DNA from: Sepiola atlantica
Taxonomy: Eukaryota > Mollusca > Cephalopoda > Sepiida > Sepiolidae
NCBI GenBank assembly: GCA_963556195.1
Contig: OY744520.1
Span: 153,135,107-153,199,106, forward strand
Direction: 5' to 3'
DNA length: 64,000 bases
In this document: positions 57,001-64,000 of the stretch, piece after piece
Numbering within the stretch: position 1 is the stretch's first letter
How the letters are laid out: every line of letters starts with the position of its first letter
Made by a program: the position numbers and the translations under genes
The notes under the pieces: model-generated
Seen by the model: only the letters and a program-made list of their open reading frames with translations
Told to the model about the DNA's origin: nothing
Databases searched by the model: none

Positions 57001-57844
57001 TAGAACAACTCCTCACAATCCTCAAGGAAACGGACAGTGCGAAAGATACAATGGTATAATATGGAAGACAGTACAGTTGGCGGCAGCAAATCACAATAGT
57101 CCGATCTCCGATTGGGAAAGTCTCATCCCCATGGCCTTATACGCTATTAGGACTCTATTATGTACAGCGACAAACGCTACCCCACATGAGAGATTCTTCT
57201 CGTTCCCACGACGAAGCTCAGCAGGCACATCACTTCCCTCGTGGCTTGCACAACCTGGCACAGTTTTATTAAAACGTCATGTTCGTCATAGTAAACATGA
57301 CCCATTGGTAAGCGAGGTACAATTAATCGAAGCGAACCCTCAGTATGCACTGGTCAGAAATTCAGAAGGAAGGCAATCTACTGTCTCCTTAAGGGATCTA
57401 GCCCCAGCAGGAAATGTATATGAACGTAGAACTGCTTCAGATGGATATAGAGCTCCGGTTCGTGGAACAAGTCCGACCCTCTTAGGTGATCGTGTGCCAG
57501 ATACGTCAAGTTCAGAGTCCCAACAAAACGAATCTGAATATACTAACAGAGTCGTCTCTGACTCTAGTTCGGACGACAGATGGGTACCACGAAAGCGGTT
57601 TCACCCAATATCTGAGACAGATACTCAATCTTCAGACACCAAGCGACCGAAGCGCCGTAGAAAACGAGAGCGATTTGGAGCAAGATATTTTAGCCCTAAA
57701 CCAGCCACACAAGACAGTCCCGAAACGTCGTCAGGTCCCGAGGAGCCTAGATTAGAAATGGATGTCGGGCACGAACAACCAAGACGCCCTCAAAGAACCC
57801 GCAGGAGGCCAGGTCGATGGGATGATTTTGTTCCCTACGAATAA
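54017..57844 (+). CDS. Ty3/gypsy Gag-Pol polyprotein, copy 2
   Basis: Intact 1275-residue frame with the same domains and residues as copy 1. These are two zinc knuckles at 228-261, DTGS at 308, RT with D516 and YIDN at 578-581, RNase H, and integrase with D915/D973/E1009. The only amino-acid difference is residue 1026 (Arg in copy 1, His here), just after the integrase catalytic Glu. The other nucleotide differences are synonymous third-position changes. Both copies therefore look like products of a source under selection for protein function. Confidence 0.97.
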   Translation: MERYLKPDRLDLDTADSESTDKWRHWRKMFEGFLTALQLSSNAALTGTEKYTLLLHHVSTAIYRNLSECENYETAVDILEAMFVKKKNTIFARHLLATRRQQPEESLEQYLQILKTLSRECEFTALTANQARDVFIRDAFINGIQSNQIRQRLLENKNLDLPTAYEQALTLDMAQKQSVFYLQPDILGAAIVAPPLHVQNSSIVQDAATPLSNDHEQLITAASAGSTCYFCGLRIHARSSCPARDVRCHKCDKQGHFSKVCRSASQKKRSATLATVAPITISAAFPGCLSKTIVRVKINGLTIHALIDTGSSESFINASIVKANKWEIFPCSNQISMANSSLSSHVIGYCMVNLKLKGNSYQGIKLSVMKNLCCEVILGHNFLKQHSCVEIPFGGPKPVLSVCGLAAVKVRHPSLFTNLTPDCKPIAIKSRRYSETDKQFIAAEVTKLLKEGIIEPSESPWRAQVLVTATENHKKRMVIDYSQTINRYTLLDAYPLPRIDEMISNIAKYHTFSTLDLRSAYHQVPIKPEDKPYTAFEACGRLYQFCRIPFGITNGVASFQRVIDEIISNEKLKGTVAYIDNVTVCGHNQAEHDHNLKRFMAAVKKYNLTLNSEKCSYNLKSIKLLGYIVKNGTMTPDPERLKPLMELPIPGNMPSLRRALGMFAHYSQWVASFSEKIHPLTQVSTFPLSCSAIRAFQNMKRNIAQSAISAVDPFIPLLVETDASDCAIAASLRQSGRPVAFFSRTLSKSERRHSAIEKEAYAIVEALRKWRHYLIGRHFELITDQKSVSFMFNPKTTSKIKNEKIARWRMELSCYSFDVTYRPGKENAAVDALSRVCGLVTGSDDLQYIHRELCHPGITRMIHVVRSRNLPYSVEDVKRITNSCRICAENKPRFYKPPPATLIKATQPFERLNLDFKGPLPSKTKNKYMLTIIDEYSRFPFVIPCPDVTAATVIQGLCSIFAVFGVPAYIHSDRGSAFMSDELKQFLHERRVAVSRTTPHNPQGNGQCERYNGIIWKTVQLAAANHNSPISDWESLIPMALYAIRTLLCTATNATPHERFFSFPRRSSAGTSLPSWLAQPGTVLLKRHVRHSKHDPLVSEVQLIEANPQYALVRNSEGRQSTVSLRDLAPAGNVYERRTASDGYRAPVRGTSPTLLGDRVPDTSSSESQQNESEYTNRVVSDSSSDDRWVPRKRFHPISETDTQSSDTKRPKRRRKRERFGARYFSPKPATQDSPETSSGPEEPRLEMDVGHEQPRRPQRTRRRPGRWDDFVPYE

Positions 57845-57863
57845 GAAGATAGATGGGGGAGAA

Positions 57864-58032
57864 TGTAGTAACAAAGATAATTGATGCCTGTCTCCCCCTT
57901 GGAGTAATAATGGAATGTTCTACATTCGTGTATATTAAGAGTGAATGTTAAAACACTATTTGTCTAGCTAAGCAACAAATGGTTAAATAAAGCTTATCCT
58001 TAAGTTATATTCGGCGTCCAGTTTTTATTACA
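57864..58032 (+). repeat. 3' LTR, gypsy copy 2
   Basis: Identical to the left LTR. Preceded by the AGATGGGGGAGAA polypurine tract and followed by AGCAG at 58033-58037. Confidence 0.96.
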
Positions 58033-58039
58033 AGCAGAT

Positions 58040-59040
58040 ATATTTATATAGAATAAGAATTCAAATCGTAATGGGTTATTGATTTGTTTGTCAATGTTTT
58101 TATTACATGTCTCTTGTGCCCGTTCGTGAAATTCTTAAGAAATATTTGAATCGGCCGCTACTCTTCACTACAGACGAACTACTCGTTCCAACCTTTTGGT
58201 TCTAAAGGGTGTTCTTGTTTTCAAACGTCAAACACCCCACATAATATTTTTATCGTAATTTAATTTAAATACATGGATTTATGGCCACAAAAGCGAAATA
58301 TGTCATTTATTCTGTGAGACTACTAATCACACCCACTTACGATATACTGGTGAATGGTGAAACGGTCAACAAGAACGTGGTTGTTTATGAAGTCTCAAAG
58401 TTGAAGAACTAATTCCTGTGGCTGCGTCATTTCTACCCATGCGACTCATCTGATTAGCATATTTGTCGTCATGTCGCGGCGGCATATGTCCAATCACGAT
58501 GCACTCACTTCAAGGGTTGACCAACAACATAATATCGAGCAGAAAGACCGAAATTTCAGTTACAGAAATAACGAGAGATCTCATAATTCTCCTAAAATTT
58601 ATGAATTTAAGGAAGGGGTGGGTGGGGTTACATTTTAAAAAAACGGCACTTAAAAACATAAAATATTGATGTTTTAATGTTTTTAATCGAAAATAAATTA
58701 AATTTTAACCGTTTAAAAAGGAAAACTCCGTCAAAACACTTTTCACATTTTGGCGTCATTTTTTGTTTATATAATTGTGTTGCCGAGAAAGAACCTGATA
58801 AAACTGGATTATTAAAAAAAAAAAAAAATTCACAGTAATATTTTTTAAATATCGCAAAACAAGAAAAGATATCGATTTTTGTTTTCAATTGAGGTTTCAC
58901 ATGAAGCAGGTATAATAATCCTATAATAAACAATGAATGAAGGAGGAGGACAACAAAGTGCAAAAAAAGCCACGTGAGATTTGTGTTGTGCAATCATTCA
59001 ACTGAAAAGGACGGACAGTGCGATTTTTGTTTTACATTTT
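58040..59040. other. Unassigned spacer
   Basis: No gene, RNA or repeat boundary supported. Confidence 0.35.
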
Positions 59041-59048
59041 ATTTGTGG

Positions 59049-59262
59049 TATGCTCCTATTTACTTGCCTCCCCACGAGATCAGAGTCAGACACAAGGTCG
59101 GTTTTTAATGTGGGGAAAATCCAGCACCCTCAAAAGGAGCGCTCTGGATTGAGACAGAAATAAAAATTGCCTCGGTCTAAAAGGACGTCTCTTTCACCGA
59201 AAGAGGACATCATAGATGAAGCGTAGTATCAGAACAGATACTACACTTTGAATTATTTATTT
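59049..59262 (-). mobile_element. U2-type SINE, subtype B (best copy)
   Basis: The minus strand begins TTCAAAGTGTAGTATCTGTT followed by CTGATACTACGC. This retains U2 bases from about the AUCAAAGUG region on. Then comes a short body with a CTCTTTCGGTGAAAGAG hairpin, GCAATTTTTATTTCTGTCTC and the tail GGGGAGGCAAGTAAATAGG. About 215 bp, shorter than subtype A and with a different body but the same tail logic. Confidence 0.75.
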
Positions 59263-59394
59263 GCTATCAAATAAAATTACAATTTAACAAATTAGACACA
59301 ATGCAGGTCAACTTTTCATTTCGGCGTTTCACGTGTATAAACTTAAACTGCGCTTAAAAGATAAATTTGTAGATGAGCACCCTCCGATACCACC

Positions 59395-59910
59395 ATCCTA
59401 AAAATGAAATTCTACCCTTTCTTTAGACGATTACGTGAGAACACCTTCAAAAACTGAGCAGAAAGAAGAAAAACAATTATTTTAGAGGTCAGTTTTGCAT
59501 ATAAATTTAACGTAAAATGATCCCTTACTTCCGAGCTATTTTATCTTTTATGGGGAGTTAACAAAAAACATTTTTTGTCAGAGTGACAACCCCCATCCAC
59601 ACACACACACACACACACAAACTTCCTTAACCCTACCACTAAACCTAAGTTCGAGTAGCAAGCATCACCTCCATAAAAAAACTCGCAAAACTACACGTAA
59701 TTGCCTAAAAAGTAGACCCTCTTGAAAACAAACAAACAAAAATCGCACAGAATTTATCTTCGATAGTGTAACTACCCTAAAACGCTAGAATGACCCGGAA
59801 ATGGGAGAATCATTTTATGTTAAATTTATATGCGAAACTGATCTCCCACTCTAAATTCTAAAAGTAATTGTTTTCTTTTTTATTCCTGAGAAAATGAATT
59901 TTAAACTAAA
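59395..59910. mobile_element. Foldback DNA element 1
   Basis: The left arm holds CAATTATTTTAGAGGTCAGT, TTTGCATATAAATTTAACG and AAAATGATCCC (59476-59526). The right arm (59800-59885) holds the inverted counterpart, with AATCATTTTATGTTAAATTT, ATATGCGAAACTGATCTCCC and AAAAGTAATTGTTTTCTT. A (CA)n run at 59600-59619 lies inside. Non-coding. Confidence 0.65.
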
Positions 59911-60039
59911 TTTTAATTAAAAAATTCTTTCAGATTTTTATGCTTACGTCATACTTCTGCAAAAATAATCACAATCAATTTGTATTTCATTCGTAAAGTG
60001 TTAAAAAAAATCATGGAAATGATTTTGGAATTTTTTTTT

Positions 60040-60297
60040 TTTTAGATTCTTCGGAATTATTGCTTCGGCCGATGTAACCTTCGGCCTTCTTCATGTGCAT
60101 CTCTTCGAACTTGGGAAACCAACAGCGAACTCTAGATAGAATTTCAAACTGAACCCTTTTGCCATTACTAGATAGAAGTGTTAATTTTTGTTAAATTCTC
60201 AGTTAATATTGCATGTAGTAAGGATTGAACCTCGAACCTCCTGAAGACTGTCACCTACAACCAACCTTTTAACCGTTATGTCATGGGTCCATGTATT
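60040..60297 (-). mobile_element. tRNA-derived SINE (same family as 8615-8890)
   Basis: The minus strand has an A-box-like GACATAACGGTTAAAAGG near 60280 and the B-box-containing GGAGGTTCGAGGTTCAATCC near 60225. Downstream (about 60110-60060) is the module GAAGAAGGCCGAAGGTTACA followed by TCGGCCGAAGCAATAATTCC, shared with the plus-strand copy. Confidence 0.75.
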
Positions 60298-60445
60298 TTC
60301 TTTCTTCTTTTTAAATTTCATTGTCAATTTGCAGAAAATGTAGAATAAAAAAAAATGCATGCGACGCATTCCGTTTTTGTTTTAAAGTTTAAAACATATT
60401 TCACTTCTACAATGTAATGCATAATTACATTTTAAAAAAGTAACA

Positions 60446-60545
60446 AAAAACATAAAGAAACAATAATATATGGAAAAATCGTTTTACCCTTTTTACAGCC
60501 TCACAGTATTTCTTTTTACTGACATAAAGGAAAACAATTACTGGT
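60446..60545 (+). repeat. Dispersed repeat, shared with 61619-61715
   Basis: AAAGAAACAATAATATATGG, TTTTTACAGCCTCAC and TTTTTACTGACATAAA occur in the same order at 61630-61708. Non-coding. Confidence 0.75.
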
Positions 60546-60839
60546 CCCTGCGTCTTTTTCTTCTTTTTTAAAAACTGTTTTAAGAAAACCTAACCCATTT
60601 AATTTCTGTTGTGTATTATAAATGTAATATATGAAAAGATTGTCATTAAAAAGGTGTCGACTGTCTATGCCTAAAATATTCTCGTGTCGCGTACCGTTAC
60701 TGTAAGAAGTATAAAAGAATCAAGAATTTTACAGCACTGAAATAGATTCTCTGGAATTTAAAAATATATTTGTTTAATCTTTTGTTAAATAAAATAAGAA
60801 TACTTTTAATACCGGATCTTGAACTCATTAATTTTTGTG

Positions 60840-61160
60840 ATCCTCAATCTAAAAACGTTAATCTTGCTCTTTTAAATTTGTAAAAATGTTGCTTTATTGA
60901 CCGCGAGTTTCTTTTTTGTATATATATATTTAAAAAAACAAAAAAAAAACAACAACAACAAAAAACACGCAAGAATAGTGGCGCGGTCGGCAAATATTGT
61001 TTTTCTTGGGCGTGGGCGCAAATGAACAGTGCAAATTGACTTCTTTGCCTCTCCACTTAAATTCTAGCCAGAAATTACTTTCAAATTGACAGTTTAAATG
61101 CTTCAAAATCACTTTCGAATGTCGAAGGCTACAAAGTAAACACCGTTTCCGACATTATCA
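60840..61160. repeat. Repeat arm with TTCGAAAG-type motifs
   Basis: AAATTCTAGCCAGAAATTAC, TTTCAAATTGACAGTTTAAA and CACTTTCGAATGTCGAAGGC (61055-61135) recur in inverted orientation at 63205-63275 and 63785-63840, and partly in direct orientation at 63628-63710. Confidence 0.6.
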
Positions 61161-61312
61161 TCTTTACTTGGTAGTTTTTTACTTTCATTTTTACTGCTTT
61201 TTTTTGCTTTTTTTTTTAAATAGATTTTGAAAGTTAAATTTAATTATTACGGTATCGTTTGGTCATTAAGTTATTAATTCTTATAAAACTATAACTAATG
61301 TTGTTTTAGTAA

Positions 61313-61575
61313 ATTCGTCGTTTCCCAGCCAAAATGGCAGGCAATGAATCGGCTGCTTTTTTATGATTTCTTTCCTACCTCACAAATGAGTAAGTAAACC
61401 CCAAATACATTGTTTTGAACTAATTTCTCAGCTGTATTTTCTTTAAGATAATTTTAGGTAAATTTGAAATTAGTTAAAAAAAAAACAATGTATTTGGGGT
61501 TTACTTACTCATTTGTGAGGTCGAGAAAAAAGCAGCCGATTCATTGTCCGCCATTTTGGCTGGAAAACGACTAAT
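61313..61575. mobile_element. Harbinger-like MITE with about 110-bp inverted repeats (263 bp)
   Basis: The left arm (61313-61427) and right arm (about 61454-61575) are near-perfect inverted copies: ATTCGTCGTTTCCCAGCC against ATTAGTCGTTTTCCAGCC at the tips, and CCCCAAATACATTG against CAATGTATTTGGGG near the loop. TAA flanks both ends (61310-61312 and 61576-61578), the 3-bp target size of PIF/Harbinger transposons. No gene inside; family assignment rests on the target duplication only. Confidence 0.8.
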
Positions 61576-61618
61576 TAACCGTTGTTTTAATCTCTATTTA
61601 TTAAATTATTAGATGCAA

Positions 61619-61715
61619 CAAAAACATAAGCAAAGAAACAATAATATATGGGGAAATCGTTTCATCCTTTTTACAGCCTCACGGTATTTTTTTTACTGAC
61701 ATAAAAGAGAAAATG
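61619..61715 (+). repeat. Dispersed repeat, partner of 60446-60545
   Basis: See partner; about 85-90 percent similar by eye, in direct orientation. Confidence 0.75.
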
Positions 61716-62084
61716 ACTTCCAAAACTTTAACTCTTAATACATGAAACTTCGTTAAGAATGTTAAGGCCACCAGAAATGACTTTCTATTCAACAGTTTCA
61801 ATGCTTTCAAATTTAATAAATTATATAAAATTAAATTAAATGTTGTTTAGTCTTTTCTCTTTCGCCCAGCCTACGCATTCCTGCAAGTTCGCAAAAGTTC
61901 AAACTGATGAATCAACATGTGTTTAATGTTTACGAATAAACCGAAATGCATTCTGGTTGATTTAGTTTCGTAATTAATTTTTTATATATATAAATATTCG
62001 ATTGATAGTAAATAAATAAATATATTAATTCTACTCTCGTCATCGCGGGGGGGGGGGCATCGCACATAGACACACGAGAAATGG

Positions 62085-63175
62085 TCACAATTTGGCGCTT
62101 TTTCAGGAGTTTACTTACCACTTGTTTTTTTTTGTTGTTTTTTACAGACCTATTTTTTTTCTTTCTTATGTTTATAATTACCATCTTTCTAAACGATTCC
62201 ATTTTTCTTTCAAACAAATATCAGATTTTAGAGTGTAGGATCACTTTACTATATACATTTAACGTAAAATGGTCACCCATTTCTTGACCATCAGAAATTT
62301 TCGGACAGAATAGCGTGCAAGTAATAATAACATTAGTTGTAATGTTATGTAGTAACCAATTTTCTTGGGGTGGGGAGGATCGGCAATAGACATGTTTGTG
62401 TGTGTGTTAAGAGGGGGAGGGGGTAACCAATCTTGGACATTTTTTTCGGATTTATGCAAGTGATGTTTGTTTTTTTCGTTTTTTTTAATGTAATTTTCAA
62501 ATTCTTTTCTTTTTGTATTCGCTTTTTTTAGGTTCTTAGTAGTTTTCTAATAAAAGAAAAGGCGTTGCCCATAGATGCTATACAAGGTGTGGCGTTAACG
62601 AGCTGTGCTCGTTCGCTAGTTTCTGTTGCATGAGCAAACTAGTGTGTTCGGGGTTCATTTGGGCATCGTTTCTGGCGATGCTCGAACGTGGGGGCAATGG
62701 CATAACAAGAGCGCATACATTCAGAGGACGAGTCCTTCCAAATCACAAGAAAAAGAAAAACACGCAGTGCAAAGAAAAGAAAGAAAATGTTTTAATATTA
62801 TGTAAGTGAATTCACTACTTCACAGAAATTGTAGAGCCAAAAACAAAAACTAATTATTTCACATGCGCGCTGTTGTCCACAAGTATTAGAATTGTAGAAA
62901 TAAAAATTAAAATAAACTAAACGAAAGACCGCAATAAACAAAATTAGTTACACTGTTTTCTACATTATGTTTCCAAAAATTGGTGATGGCCAAGAAATAG
63001 GTGATCATTTTACGTTAAATATAGGAAAGTGAACCCCCTCCTCTAAAATATTGGGTAAAAAAATAAAACGGAATTCTCTAATGTACAGTTGTACACAGAA
63101 CAAAATTGGTCCGTAAAAAATGGCAAAACAAGTGGTGGGTAAATATCGAAAAAGCGCCCACAATTTTATTCATTA
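62085..63175. mobile_element. Foldback DNA element 2 (about 1.1 kb)
   Basis: The left arm at 62085-62310 has TTTGGCGCTTTTTC, TTACTTACCACTTGTTTT and ATTTAACGTAAAATGGTCAC. It is mirrored by the right arm at 62970-63175, with GATCATTTTACGTTAAATAT, CAAAACAAGTGGTGGGTAAA and AAAAAGCGCCCACAATTTT. The shared ATTTAACGTAAAATGA motif links it to foldback element 1. No transposase frame inside. A compact structured sequence lies at 62561-62698. Confidence 0.7.
62561..62700. other. Compact multi-hairpin (four-way-junction) sequence
   Basis: The outer stem GTTGCCC (62564-62570) pairs with GGGCAAT (62692-62698). It encloses three hairpins. These are AACGAGC-TGT-GCTCGTT (62597-62613); CTAGTTT...AAACTAG (62616-62642); and GTTCG...CGAAC (62646-62687), which contains GCATCG-TTTCTGG-CGATGC. 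The region is also much richer in GC than its surroundings. It could be a structured RNA or a DNA cruciform. No known RNA family was recognised. Confidence 0.55.
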
Positions 63176-63599
63176 AAAAGAAAATTACAAATATATAAGT
63201 TGTCTTGCGAAAGTGATTTTTAGGCATTTTAAATTGACAATTCGAAAGTAATTTCTGGTTAGAATTAAGTGTAAAAACCAAAGTCAATTAAAAGAAAGCG
63301 TGATATACTGCTGGAATTGTGTTGTCGATTCATTGCGAAATCAAGAAGGTCGCACCTGCTAAATATTATTTTTAAGTAACAACAAGCACGCAGTGCGCAC
63401 ACTAACAATCGTGAGTGAAAAAAATAAACGGGGCAATCACAATCATTCAAATGGATGGCTTTTATCTTAAAAAGTTAGAATTAACAATACCAATGTAATA
63501 TTTATGTGAATCAATTATTCAAGATGATAAAAACAGAGCGTGTGGTTCATTAATACAATAGAAACGTGGTCGAAAGAAAAAACTGTTTTTCTTTGGGGT

Positions 63600-63870
63600 A
63601 GAATCATAATACCTGACTGGTACATACACTTTCGATTCGACAATTTAAAGGCTTCACAAATTATCAATTACTTTCGAATTTCGAAGTCTACGAAGTAAAC
63701 ACCGTTTATTCCCCTCCCCCATTATTATCGATGAAAAAAAAAAAATGGTCGCCACGGTGATTTCTCCGTTGTCGTGCGAAATTCGAAAGCGATTTTGAAG
63801 CCATTAAATTGTCAATTCGAGAGTAATTTCTAGCTAAAATTACGGCTATAGACCAAAGTCAACTATTAAC
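63600..63870. mobile_element. Foldback element 3
   Basis: The left arm about 63628-63690 has TTTCGATTCGACAATTTAAA, GGCTTCA and TTTCGAATTTCGAAG. The right arm about 63774-63838 has GCGAAATTCGAAAGCGATTT, TGAAGCC and ATTAAATTGTCAATTCGAGAG. They form an inverted repeat around an 80-bp centre. Related arms occur at 61055-61135 and 63205-63275. Confidence 0.6.
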
Positions 63871-64000
63871 GTTTTTTTTCTTTTTCTTAAGCAAAGAAAT
63901 ACGGCACATCCGAACGCGACTCTTTGAACTAAAACGGGGACAAAGTGTTTTGTTTACTACTATTTTAGTGTATTTTATTATTTTTTTGTTGTTGTTCATT

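Larger units (their letters stand above)
53829..58032 (+). mobile_element. Complete Ty3/gypsy LTR retrotransposon, copy 2 (4204 bp)
   Basis: Same length and structure as copy 1, with 169-bp LTRs at 53829-53997 and 57864-58032 identical to each other and to those of copy 1. It has a 5-bp AGCAG duplication and an intact polyprotein. The different target duplication shows an independent insertion, not a segmental duplication. Differences from copy 1 were seen at 54037, 54268, 55330, 56695, 56863, 57093 and 57706. Confidence 0.97.

Overview
The window looks like intergenic DNA from an animal genome. It is AT-rich, full of (TA)n, (TG)n, (GA)n and trinucleotide runs, and packed with retroelements of several kinds. 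The mix (jockey/CR1-like and RTE-like LINEs, LINEs with a restriction-like endonuclease, Penelope-like and mariner elements, tRNA- and snRNA-derived SINEs) suggests an invertebrate, most likely a mollusc and plausibly a cephalopod. That assignment is an inference from repeat content. No intact host gene, rRNA or ordinary tRNA gene was recognised. The only long intact reading frames are two copies of one Ty3/gypsy polyprotein.

Layout. 1-2080: old LINE pieces. 2081-6284: complete Ty3/gypsy element, copy 1. 6285-12100: LINE and SINE fragments, TA runs and a Penelope-like GIY-YIG fragment with an inverted partial partner. 12103-12866: 22-bp minisatellite. 13398-16640: duplicated block and LINE C-terminus. 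17405-20966: two opposed copies of LINE family A. 21793-23063: dead mariner. 23470-26430: two RLE-LINE remnants. 26668-27278: unassigned broken reading frame. 27680-29165: LINE family A, copy 3. 31850-32990: RTE-like LINE remnant. 35300-36480: unassigned LTR-like and tandem-repeat zone. 37480-38070: LINE family B. 40352-40740: two hammerhead ribozymes 309 bp apart around a tRNA-like module. 41468-42582: U2-headed SINE and a tRNA-SINE. 44700-49500: LINE-B fragments, a MITE, a hairpin-rich LTR-like block and a second U2-headed SINE. 50311-53420: palindrome, further U2-type SINEs and a CR1-like LINE with a triplicated 3' region. 53829-58032: Ty3/gypsy copy 2. 59000-64000: SINEs and a mosaic of foldback elements, including a compact structured sequence at 62561-62698.

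Most notable are three things. First, a dimeric hammerhead unit at 40352-40740 fits an animal retrozyme (a small circular-RNA retroelement) and carries an internal tRNA-like Pol III promoter candidate. Second, several SINE copies begin with the 5' end of U2 snRNA. Third, the Ty3/gypsy element is very compact and recently active. Its 169-bp LTRs are identical, and its primer-binding site is complementary to the element's own LTR rather than to a tRNA 3' end, which suggests Tf1-like self-priming. The Penelope-like and LINE remnants show the kinds of machinery that could have mobilised the non-autonomous pieces, but no direct link can be proven from sequence alone.
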